Assembly (NCBI GenBank): GCA_026018925.1
Contig: JAKSZU010000016.1
Location: forward strand, 28,424,877 to 28,488,876
Direction: 5' to 3'
DNA from: Tupaia tana
Taxonomy: Eukaryota > Chordata > Mammalia > Scandentia > Tupaiidae
Length of the DNA: 64,000 nt
Position 1 is the stretch's first letter. Every line of letters begins with the position of its first letter. Shown here in pieces: positions 20,640 through 29,309 of the stretch. The translations under genes were made by a program, and so were the position numbers. Below the pieces are notes generated by a model. It worked only from the letters and a program-made list of their open reading frames with translations, ran no database searches and was not told where the DNA came from.

Positions 20640-20836
20640 TTTTCTTATGGTATGCATGTCCACGTTCATTCGTTTCATTGTTTCATAATATATGATTGTA
20701 TACAAGTTAATGTTCATTTTTTGCTGATGGAAATTCTAGTTTTTTGCCTTTATAGCACTGCTATGAACATTTTAAGATATATATCTTAGCATATGTGTGA
20801 AAGAGTTTCTGTAGCTACAAAGAATTTCAAAAATCA
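20640..20836 (-). mobile_element. L1M ORF2-end fragment
   Basis: TGATGGAAATTCTAG, GCACTGCTATGAACATTT and TTAGCATATGTGTGAAAGAG match the reverse complement of the ORF2 3' region of old L1s. Confidence 0.6.
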
Positions 20837-20849
20837 TAGTCTGTCTTTT

Positions 20850-21103
20850 TTTTTTTTTTTTAATGGCCAGAGGGCATATGGGCTTGCCAGAAAGAGACAG
20901 AGAGAGTGAGAGAAAGCATTCCCTGGTGGGGTTTGGTCGTACTACGATCTCTTCTATATTTCACTATGCCGTTGAGATTTTGGGTATGCACGCACGTGTG
21001 CCGTCATGTGTTTCAAGCTGTTCGTGCTGGGGCTGGAACTGTGCAGTCAGCCATGTACGATAGGATCTGGCCCCCTTAACTGGTGAGCTATAGGACCAGC
21101 CCT
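20850..21103 (-). mobile_element. SINE-M with TSD
   Basis: ATARTCTGYCTTTT occurs at 20836-20849 and 21104-21117. The head ends in GGACCAGCCC with the GTGCAGTCAGCC signature of the M group. Confidence 0.8.
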
Positions 21104-21239
21104 ATAATCTGCCTTTTGATTAGTGTTTGCCTGATGCACATTGTTAATACTTTTATTTCTAGTCTTTATAGTGATTTAGGTATGTTTCTTAAGACTAGCA
21201 CGTGGAAGAAAAAAAAAAGAATAGCACGTGGTTAGTTTT

Positions 21240-21410
21240 CGTTTATCAAGGTTTTTGCCATAGGATGCATGTTCTCTTTAAAGAGAGAGACTGAGAGAGA
21301 CAGTGAGAGGGAAAGTGAGAAATCACCCCTCCAGGGGAGATGGCCATGCTGAACACCTTCTTCCTTTTTCCACCTGGGGCCTTGGGCATGCACATGCAGC
21401 CCGCATGCTT
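21240..21410 (-). mobile_element. SINE-L 3' part, tandem unit 1
   Basis: The tail, CT-rich part and central module are present, but the tRNA head is missing; the second unit begins where the head should be. Confidence 0.7.
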
Positions 21411-21629
21411 TTCTTTTTTCCCTTTATGCCATAGGGCACATGTGTTCTCTGGAGAGAAACAGAGAAAGAGAGACAGTGAGAGGGAAAGTGAGGAATCACC
21501 TTACCAGGATTTTGGGCATGCACACACAAGCACCTGGTGTGAGTTTCAAGCCTCTAGGTCTGGGACTGGTACCACTGTTGGCCACGTGGGGATCCAGTGC
21601 CTTACTACTACGCTACCTGCTGGCCCCGA
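21411..21629 (-). mobile_element. SINE-L, tandem unit 2
   Basis: The tail and head are complete, but the C/G-run portion is deleted. The two units together are flanked by TGGTTAGTTTT (21229-21239 and 21630-21640), so they behave as one insertion. Confidence 0.75.
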
Positions 21630-21723
21630 TGGTTAGTTTTTTTTTTTTTTCAATGCAGTATTTTTAGCTTGAAAATTTATTCCTAGCTAACCGGTCTATA
21701 GTGGTTCAGTACTTGCTGAATTT

Positions 21724-21757
21724 CTTCTTTCTTTTCTTTTCTTTTCTTTTCTTTTCT

Positions 21758-21788
<31 letters not shown>

Positions 21789-22035
21789 AGAGATTTTTGC
21801 TAAAGGATGTGTGAACTAATTGGAGAGACAGAGACAGACAGAGTGACAGAAAGTAAGAAATCACCCTCCGGGGGGATGGCCACTCCACAATCCCTTCTCT
21901 ACTAGTCTTCTTAGGGATTTTGGGCACACACACACATTCACCTGGTATGAATTTGAAGCTGCCGGGTCCAAGACTCCATCTGCAGTCAACCATGTTGGAG
22001 TCCAGTGACATAACCATTATGCTCTTTGCTGGTCC
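21724..22035 (-). mobile_element. SINE-L with (CTTTT)n tail and 17-bp TSD
   Basis: CAGTACTTRCTGAATTT is at 21707-21723 and 22036-22052. The A-tail has become a pentamer microsatellite of about 60 bp (21728-21790). Confidence 0.9.
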
Positions 22036-22225
22036 CAGTACTTACTGAATTTGACTGGGTTTGACTCTAGGCTATGGGTTATCTTAGTTATATGCCAGGT
22101 ATCTACTTGTTCTGGGATCAGTAGCTACCCATAGCGTGCATTTGTAATGGTACAGTGTTGGGAGTGCAAGAGAATGCAAACAAACTCAGTGCTCCTAAAG
22201 CCTCCAGTTAGAAAGCTGAAATCTT

Positions 22226-22320
22226 GGGCCAGCAGAAGGCATAGCAGTTATATTGTTGGGCTCCCACATGGCTGACCCCGGTTCAAGTCCCAGACCTGGT
22301 GGCTTGAAAATCATGCTGGA

Positions 22321-22359
<39 letters not shown>

Positions 22360-22490
22360 TTATGTGCCCAAGATTCTGGACGGAGAGTGGAGGAGAAGGG
22401 ATTGTGGTGTGGTCATCCCCCTTAGGGGATGATTCCTCACTTTATTTTTCACTGTCTCTCTCTCTCTCTCCTGGGGCAAAAAACCAAGCT
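22226..22490 (+). mobile_element. SINE-L containing a (TG)16 array
   Basis: The post-head GTGTGCGTGCG stretch has expanded into (TG)n at 22324-22355. The 3' end lost the CTATAGC motif. Confidence 0.8.
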
Positions 22491-22498
22491 CATATAAC

Positions 22499-22755
22499 TT
22501 TTTTTTTATGAGGGTTTTGTCTTAGGGTGCATGCACTTGCAGGAGAGAGAGACAGAGACAGTGAGAGGGAAAGTGGGAAATCATCCCCCAGGGAGAATGG
22601 CCACGCCTCAATCCCTTCTCCATTCTCCTCCCAGGATCTTGGGCATGCATATACACATGCCTGTCGTGATTTGCAAGCCACTGGATCTGGGACTCAAACT
22701 GCTGTTGGCCATGTGGGAATCCAGCAACGTAACTGCTACACCATCTACTGGCCCT
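22499..22755 (-). mobile_element. SINE-L, part of a duplicated block
   Basis: This copy and its right flank (to about 22810) match 26233-26545 closely, including non-SINE flank TTATCAAGTATATTTTTAAA. The two are therefore copies of one event, not independent insertions. Confidence 0.85.
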
Positions 22756-22829
22756 TATCAAGTATATTTTTAAAATACTTAGACAAAATATTTCTGTTCA
22801 ATACTTGAATTGAACTTCTGTTTTGTTTT

Positions 22830-22859
22830 GTTTTTGCCTTCGCACCCGAAGGCAAAAAC
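22830..22859. repeat. Perfect hairpin of two SINE tails
   Basis: Arms GTTTTTGCCTTCG and CGAAGGCAAAAAC (13 bp each, no mismatch) enclose CACC. The right arm continues as CTCTTTAAAAAG(AAAG)n, the normal SINE-L 3' end. Both arms look like tail pieces of oppositely oriented SINEs. Confidence 0.8.
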
Positions 22860-23683
22860 CTCTTTAAAAAGAAAGAAAGAAAGAAAGCCTGTAGTAACAG
22901 TATTGCCCAGAGTCCACAGTCAGTGGCCACATCTCCATTTTCAAAGGGCCTAGAAAATGAATGAAATTGAAGACCAGATTATGCAGAAATGTCCCAATAT
23001 ATCTTGTATGTAAAATTGTGGGTTTTATGACAAAGTACCTTTTCATTCTTGGGTGGAGTGAACAGCAAGAAATGAGATCTTTCTTCTTTCTTATTTGTAT
23101 GTCTGGTAGTGTTTAGGGGCCAAGGAAGGGAATTTGAATATTTTATCTTGTGTGCTACTGACCTGCCTTTTGAAAAGAAACGATAAACTATTGTAGAATT
23201 AGGTAGGTGAATGTACATTTTAAAACTGTGGTTAGCATAAAGAATCTTAAAGAAGTGATTTAGTTATCAGTCATTTACAAATTTGTTCCTAAGAACTATT
23301 CTATGACATTTTGTATTCTAATATGCATTATTACATATTCATGAACTGAAACTTGTGTATACTTATTATCTTGGATGGTAAGGTTGTAAATCCAGTGCTT
23401 GTAAGTTTTATTCTGCTGATGATTGTGAGATTACTATTTTTAGTGCTTAGAAAACTTTCGATATCTTAAGAACTTAAATCCTGAATAATTATTTATTTCA
23501 CTTTATGGTTATGGGCAGGAAGAGCATTACCTAGTACAAGGTGCTTTGATAATACTATTTGGGAGTTTTGGATTTAAGATAAAAAATTTTGCTATAAACA
23601 TGAACAAAGAGAAAAATCTCTGGGCACAGAGACTGGATTCTACAAGTATAAAATATAAAACTGGATTGCCTGAGAACTTTTTT
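22860..23683. other. Unique sequence
   Basis: Nothing is recognised. Short (AAAG)n at 22869-22886 is the residue of a SINE tail. Confidence 0.4.
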
Positions 23684-23859
23684 TAAAGGATTATTTGTTT
23701 AATTTTATATCATTATTATTCTAATTTTATGTAAGGCATGTGCACTCCCAGAGAGAGAGAGAGAGAGAGAGAGAGAACAAGCCACTGGGTCTGAGACTTG
23801 AATCGTATTCAACCATGTAGAAGTCCAGTGCCCCAACTACCACTCCCCATGCTGGCCCC
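23684..23859 (-). mobile_element. SINE-H with (GA)13
   Basis: A short body without central module and an L-like tail (CATAAAATTAG, GTGCACATGCC). The CT stretch became a GA array at 23751-23776. Confidence 0.7.
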
Positions 23860-23873
23860 TGTTGTGAACCCTT

Positions 23874-24113
23874 TTTATTTATTTATTTATTTTAAAAAAG
23901 AGAAATTTTTGCTATAGGTTGTGTGCACTCACCAGAGAGAGACAGAGAAACAGAAAGTGAGGGGAGATGGCCACGCTGCAATCCCTTCTCCTTTCTGGAT
24001 CTTGGGCATGCATGCACTCTCGCCCAGCATGACTTTTTAAGCCCCTGGGTCTGGGACTCGAACCGTGTGTGGGAGTCCAACGATGTAACCATCATTGCCG
24101 TCTGCTAGTCCCT
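23874..24113 (-). mobile_element. SINE-L, compact
   Basis: The tail has (TTTA)n, and the central C/G run and part of the head are deleted. It lies between two other SINEs sharing the GTGAAC-type target. Confidence 0.75.
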
Positions 24114-24137
24114 GGTCTATGAACTTTTCAAAACACT

Positions 24138-24299
24138 TTATTTATTCATTTCTTTATTTAATTTTTAATTTGACTAGAGAGGGACAGAGAGAGAGAGAGA
24201 GAGAGAAAGTGAGTAAGCAAACAGCCAGGTCCAGGACTTGAACTGCAATCGGCCATGTGGGCGTCCAGCATCCTTAACCACCACGCCGCTTGCCGGCCC
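24138..24299 (-). mobile_element. SINE-S, full length
   Basis: AATTTGACTAGAGAGGGACAG and a short GA array precede a clear head ending GCCGGCAAGCGG on the minus strand. CTRTGAACTTTT is on both sides (about 24118 and 24301). Confidence 0.85.
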
Positions 24300-24845
24300 T
24301 TTCTGTGAACTTTTAATCTGCTTTGTGTATTTGTAACTTGGGGCTGCCCCCTGTATCATCATTTAGCATGCTTCAGGTCAAGATGTTTCACCTCATAGTT
24401 TCCTAGGAGGGACACAGATCTAATGGACAGAATCTAGCACTGTCAAGAAAGTATATTTATCATGCAAAACTTTCATCATGTATTCTAAAACTAACATGTG
24501 GATTATATGTTGTTTTTGATTTTCCATACAGCTTCTCATTTCCTTTGGGATAGTTGGGTTATCTGGAAATAGAGATCATTTACTAGCACAGAGAAAAGAA
24601 GGCCTGTGGGAGGAGGGGCAGGTAATTCCAAGGCAGCACTATGATTATGTGCCACTGCTAATTACTGTGATGAACTTGATGTGCACACAGTGCTGATGAA
24701 ATCTTGTGTCATTTTGTAGATGTATACTTCTCATGTTTATTACATTGCAGGAGTAAAGTTTATAGATGGGGCAAGTATTACTCAAATTTTGATTCAAAAG
24801 GAGGCCCTTGGTATTGTGCTATTTTTATTTATTTCGAAAACAAAA
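24300..24845. other. Unique sequence
   Basis: No gene or repeat is recognised. Confidence 0.4.
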
Positions 24846-24860
24846 TAACCACTACTTCTT

Positions 24861-25146
24861 TTGCATTATTATTTTATTTTACGTTTTTTGCCACAGGGAA
24901 TTTGCACTTGCTGGTGAGGAGAGCGACAGCTAGAGAGACAGTGAGAGAGCAAGTGAGAAATTATCCCCCACAAAGGGTGTGGCCATGCTGCAATCCCTTC
25001 TTCTCCATTCTCTTCCTGGGATTTTGGGCCCACATTCAGATGTGCCTAGTGTGAGTTTCAAGCCTCCAGCCAGGTCTGGGACTCGAGCCACAGTTGGTTA
25101 TGAAGGAGTCCAGTGCCTTAACCACTGTACCACCTGCTGGGCCCAG
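24861..25146 (-). mobile_element. SINE-L with TSD
   Basis: TAACCAYTACTTCTT is at 24846-24860 and 25147-25161. A small CCAG duplication lies near the B box (CCTCCAGCCAGGTCTGG). Confidence 0.85.
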
Positions 25147-25161
25147 TAACCATTACTTCTT

Positions 25162-25325
25162 GTGATTATAAGATTACCAGTTTATGAAGTAAACTATAAA
25201 GTATAAGTGTAAACTTTATATTAAATCTGTTCTTAATTTATCTGTGGATTTTATATGTTGGGTTTAAGAAGGCATTTGTGCACCCATGGTTATATTTAAA
25301 TATAGCATAAGTTTTTACGGCACTG
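25162..25325. other. Unique sequence
   Basis: Nothing is recognised. Confidence 0.4.
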
Positions 25326-25338
25326 TAAACAATATGTT

Positions 25339-25613
25339 TTTTTTTTTTTTTTTCTTTTTTTGGAGAGGTTTTTGCTATAGGGCGCGTGCGCTCGCCAGAC
25401 AGACAGAGAGAGACAGAAAGATAGAAAGCAGGAAATCACCCCCCAGGGGGGATGGCCACGCCGCAATCCCTTCTCCTCCATTCTCCTCTCGGGATCCTGG
25501 GCACGCACGCACACGCGCCCGGCGTGAGTTTAAGCCGCCGGGTCCGGGACTCGAACCGCGGTCGACTACGTGGGAGTCCAGCGACATAGCCATTACGCTA
25601 ACTGCTGGTCCCA
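25339..25613 (-). mobile_element. SINE-L, young GGGACC subfamily, with TSD
   Basis: TAAACAATATGTT is at 25326-25338 and 25614-25626. It is nearly identical to the copies at 11695 and 29522. Confidence 0.95.
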
Positions 25614-25772
25614 TAAACAATATGTTAACAGAGGAAGATTTATAATATAAACCTTATCAAACGGTTAAGTTTGTATTAATACTAATACAAGATGATGCTT
25701 TATGTTAGACTTTTAAGTGAAAAGCACCAAATATAATTTTATGTGTGGTATTTATCAAGTATATATACATTT

Positions 25773-25900
25773 TTTTTCTTTTTTAGAGGTTTTTGCCTTA
25801 GGGTGTATGTGCTCACCAGAGAGTGACTGAGACAATGAGAGGGACCGCAGCTGGTCATATGGGAGTCTAGGGACATAACTGCTATGCCTTCTGCTGGCCC
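25773..25900 (-). mobile_element. SINE-L with large internal deletion
   Basis: The tail and CT-rich part are joined directly to the B-box region and head; the central module is gone. Confidence 0.7.
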
Positions 25901-26232
25901 TTATTAAGTATATATATGTGTATATATCTATCTATATATATTTTTTTTCCCATGTATAGGGCATTTGTTCATAGGGAAGCCACACATTTTGTGCCCCTTG
26001 TCACAGTGACCCCAAATTCCTGTTGGGTGTGTTGTAAACAGATGAGCCATTCTCTAGGCCCCCTGCACTGAGCACACCACATTATGTATATTTTTTAAAT
26101 ACTTAGACAAAATACCTTGAATAGAAACGTGTCCCAAATGATTGGGTAAATGTAGGGGGGTACTGTGTTGCAATAAAATTTTTTTTCTCCTTTGCTGGTG
26201 TTCTTTTTGCTTTTTCTTTACATGTTCATACA
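25901..26232. other. Duplicated flank, unassigned
   Basis: 26085-26230 resembles 26490-26690 (AAATACTTAGAC, CCAAATGATT, TTTGCTGGTGTT), so a tandem duplication is likely. 25940-26070 is an unassigned segment. Confidence 0.4.
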
Positions 26233-26489
26233 ACTTTTTTTTAATGAGGTTTTTATCTTAGGGTGCATGCACTTGCGGGAGAGAGAGACAGAGACAGTGA
26301 GAGGGAAAGTGAGAAATCAGCCCCCAGGGAGAATGGCCACGCTGCAATCCCTTCTCCATTCTCTTCCAAGGATCTTGGGCATGTATGCACACATGCCTGT
26401 CGTGATTTCCAAGCCACTGGATCTGGGACTCAAACAGCTGTTGGCCACGTGGGAATCCAGCAACATAACTGCTGTACCACCTGCTGGCC
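26233..26489 (-). mobile_element. SINE-L, second copy of the duplicated block
   Basis: It is very close to 22499-22755, sharing the same unusual AGGGTGCATGCACTTGC tail side and GGGAGAATGG centre, plus the same right flank. Confidence 0.85.
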
Positions 26490-26686
26490 CTTATCAAGTA
26501 TATTTTTAAAATACTTAGACGAAATATTTCTGTTCAATACTTGAATTTCTGTTCAATACTTGAACAGAAATATGTTCCAAATGATTAGGTAGATGTAGGG
26601 GATATTGTGTTGTAAGACATTTTTCTTTTACTTTGCTGGTGTTTCCTTTTTATTTTTCTTCACAATGAGCTTATCCCTCTCCCTTC
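26490..26686. repeat. Duplicated flank with short palindrome
   Basis: TTCTGTTCAATACTTGAA occurs twice in tandem and ends in TTGAACAGAA, forming the palindrome TTCTGTTCAA-TAC-TTGAACAGAA. The later part matches 26085-26230. Confidence 0.6.
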
Positions 26687-26907
26687 CTTTTTAAAAGAGG
26701 TTTTTGCCTTAAGATGCAGAGGGAAAGTGAAAAATCACCCCTGGGGGTTGGGGGAGGTGCTTCAATCCTTTTCCTCCATTCTGGGATCTTGGGTATGCAC
26801 GCACATACACCCAGTATGATTTTTTCAAGCCACTAGATCTGGGACTTGAACCCTGGTCAGCCATGTGGGAGTCTAGTCATGTAACTGCTGTACCATCTGC
26901 TGGCCCC
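26687..26907 (-). mobile_element. SINE-L, shortened 3' part
   Basis: The CT-rich region is mostly deleted (AAGATGCAGAGGG). The head and central module are present. Confidence 0.75.
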
Positions 26908-26971
26908 CATATTACTTTTGTAATGAGGAAAGTGTTCATTATTAGAATATATGTATAGCAGTAACTTTGGT

Positions 26972-27232
26972 GGTCTTTATTTTTTTGCCAGAGGGTGTGT
27001 GTGTTCACAGAGACAGAGAGAGAGAAAGGGAAAGGGAGAGGGGGACAGCACCCTCAATGAGGTATGATCATGCTATAATCCATTTTTCTCCATTTTTGCA
27101 TCCTGTCGGGATTTGGAGCATGCACGCGAATGCACCCAGTGTGCTTTTCAGGCCATCAGAGGTGGGGCTTGAACCTCTGTAGTTGGCCATGTGGGATCTG
27201 GCCTCCTTAACTGCTAGGCTATCGAGCTGACC
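26972..27232 (-). mobile_element. SINE-M, full length
   Basis: The head ends GTCAGCTCGATAGCC on the minus strand and the centre reads TTATAGCATGATCATACC. The tail lacks CTATAGC and reads TCTGGCAAAAAAATA. Confidence 0.75.
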
Positions 27233-27635
27233 TGATGATCTTCATTTGGTCACTTATATAAATAATTTATATGCAATAAGAATAGATTTAGCAGGTGTGA
27301 TATGCTATATTCACCCTAGATGATGTACTTTCTTTCTACGATTTACTTAGTTGGAATGAAAAAGAGAAAACGTTTCTAGTGCTGGAGACCAAGGACACCT
27401 GTTAGCACATTTTCACGTGGTACTTGTTTTATACATTTATTTACTTTTGAAGTTACTTGTTTCTGGAAAAGGAAAATATGAATTGATAATGGTATTTGAA
27501 ATCTTTTATATTTAATAGACGATGACAAGGGTTCCTTCTCAAAATAGAAAAATATTGAAGTTTCCTTTAGAAAACTTTATTTTAAATATTAACCTTTAAA
27601 AAAAATACTGTTTCTTTTCTTTGTTTCCTGACTAG
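27233..27635. other. Intronic sequence before the candidate exon
   Basis: Unique AT-rich DNA that ends in the pyrimidine tract CTGTTTCTTTTCTTTGTTTCC and ACTAG. Confidence 0.5.
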
Positions 27636-27722
27636 GACATGTATTCCTCTGAGAAACTTTGGACAGCAGATTTTGGTTTAATATCTGATTGGGACAACAT
27701 ACGGAGACATTTCCAGTCATGA
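27636..27722 (+). other. Candidate exon 2, probably 5' UTR with start codon at its end
   Basis: An 87-nt segment is bounded by a strong acceptor (pyrimidine tract, then CTGACTAG) and a consensus donor GA|GTAAGT. It is free of repeats. An ORF of 27 codons starts at its ATG 27639 (Met-Tyr-Ser-Ser…) and its TGA (27720-27722) is the last codon of the exon. An ATG at 27719-27721 overlaps this stop as ATGA, with G at -3. One reading: the first ORF is an upstream ORF and the real start codon is the second ATG, whose next codon is split by the intron. Alternatively the exon is wholly non-coding. I do not recognise the gene. Confidence 0.55.
27639..27722 (+). CDS. Possible upstream ORF of 27 residues
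   Basis: This is a short ORF inside the candidate exon with no domain. It ends Phe-Gln-Ser and stops at the exon's last base. The ATGA overlap with a second ATG is the arrangement that permits reinitiation. It might equally be chance in 87 nt. Confidence 0.25.
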   Translation: MYSSEKLWTADFGLISDWDNIRRHFQS

Positions 27723-27918
27723 GTAAGTGTGCTTCTTTATTTCATTACAGTTATCTAACAGGAGCGTTTGTAGTGTTGTACTTAAAAAAAATGCTGGACA
27801 AATTGGCATTTTGTTACCTCAATGGTCGAATAATCTGTTTCTGTCCTATACTGTGCACTTGTTGCTAGTAAAACGAGATAGTTTCTGATGTTTGATGTAT
27901 TATAAGAAGTTAGAAACT
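27723..27918. other. Start of the next intron
   Basis: Unique sequence follows the GTAAGT donor. Confidence 0.45.
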
Positions 27919-28245
27919 GTTATAGTCCATTTGTGCTGCTATAACCATACCTGAGGTTGGGTAATTCATAAAGAAAAAGAGATTTGTTTCTGACAGTCTT
28001 GTAGGCTGGGAAGTCCAGGGTTGAGGGGCCTCTATCTGGTGAGGGCCTTTTTGCTGTATCACTCCATGGTAGAAGATGGAAGGGCATGAAACAGAGGGGC
28101 TGAGGAAGCAATGAGCTCATCCCTGGATAACTAACCCACTCTAGAGACAATGGCATTAATCCATTCATGAGTTAATTACCTCTCAGCGCTGTTGCACTAG
28201 GTTATAAGTTTCTACCACATGAATTTAAGATAAAACATTTACACC
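27919..28245 (-). mobile_element. MaLR-type solo LTR (ERVL-MaLR)
   Basis: GTCCATTTGTGCTGCTATAA, GGTTGGGTAATTCATAAAG, CTGGGAAGTCCAGGG and GGCATTAATCCATTCATGAG match, in reverse orientation, the LTRs of the MST/MLT1 group. These are remnants of an old retrovirus-like family shared by placental mammals. The copy has internal deletions and no internal viral sequence nearby. Confidence 0.75.
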
Positions 28246-28492
28246 ACAGCAGATGTGATTCAGAAATTTGTGCCATTCACTACTAGGCTGATGTAGTTCT
28301 TTTATCTATTTTTGTTGTTGTTGTTGTTGACTAGTCATTGGAAAATGCAATGCTCCCTATTTGTATTTCCAGAGAGTCAGTTGACCATAATTAATAGATT
28401 TTATTTTGTAAAATTTAGTTATTGGGTGACATGGACTAATTATATTTAAGCCCCCCCCCAAAAAAACACCAAAAAATCCCAGATTCTTTTTA
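28246..28492. other. Unique sequence with (TTG)n
   Basis: A short (TTG)6 lies at 28313-28331. The rest is not recognised. Confidence 0.4.
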
Positions 28493-28706
28493 TCATTTTT
28501 TAAAAGTTTATTTATTTTATTTTATTTCTTTTTTGAAAGAGAGAGACAGGCATCCTGAACAGGGTCCTCATGCCATGATTCAACCTCAGTCTCTGCCAGC
28601 CTGAATCATGCATGCCTGGTGTGCCTAGGAAGGTTGAAGGTTCTGGCATGTGAGGATATCCTCATGTAGAACCAATTGCATTACTGCTATGTTACCATCT
28701 GCCTCT
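28493..28706 (-). mobile_element. SINE-T3, old
   Basis: On the minus strand GCAGAGACTGAGGTTG and GGATGCCTGTCTCTCTC followed by (AAAAT)n match the T3 copy at 49010. The head GATGGTAACATAGCAGTAAT is decayed. Confidence 0.65.
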
Positions 28707-28775
28707 ATCAGTATTTTTCATAGACCCAAAAAAACCCTGAAGCCATCCTGGATTTAGCCAGAACATGTTTAAAGT

Positions 28776-29305
28776 TTTTCATTTATGATAGGGAAAGCTT
28801 ATGTGCATGTAAGAGAGGCACCCTCAGCAGGGCCTTATCGTGCCATGATTGGCTTTTATTTTTGAGAGGTTTTTGCTATAGGGCGTGTTCACTTGCAAGA
28901 AAGATAGAGAGGCAGAGAGACAGCAAGAACCCCCCCCCCCCCCCCCCCGGGGGCGGGATGACCATGTTGCAGTCCCTTCTCCTCTATTCTCCTCTCGGGA
29001 TCTTGGGCACGTATGCACACATGCCCAGCATGAGTTTAAGCCACCGAATCCGGGACTTGGACTGCGGTTGACTACATGGGAGTCCAGCATTGTAGCCATT
29101 AGGCCATCTGCTGGTCCCAACCATGATTGCCTTTTCTTAGCCCTCCAGCTCATTGATACGTTGAGTATGCCCTGTGCACATCCCTGGACTATTTCAGGTA
29201 GACTGGGCTGGGGATGTGGGACCAAGGTTGGCCATATGGCTTCCAGCACTGCAGATCAGTTCGGTATGCTATTGGCCATGCCACTCAGGCTGGGCCCTAA
29301 TGTTG
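28776..29305 (-). mobile_element. SINE-T3-like element split by a SINE-L
   Basis: The right part (29120-29305) has a tRNA-like head GGGCCCAGCCTGAGTGGCAT, and the left part (28776-28857) the GAGGGTGCCTCTCTTAC 3' segment. CCATGATTGSCTTTT is duplicated at the break. Confidence 0.55.
28858..29119 (-). mobile_element. SINE-L with poly-C expansion and TSD
   Basis: CCATGATTGGCTTTT (28843-28857) and CCATGATTGCCTTTT (29120-29134) flank it. The C-run of the central module has grown to about 19 C (28930-28948). Confidence 0.9.
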
Positions 29306-29309
29306 ATAT

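Noticed and set aside
27919..28245. Complete endogenous retrovirus
   Set aside because: Only a partial LTR is seen; no gag, pol or env sequence and no second LTR lie nearby.
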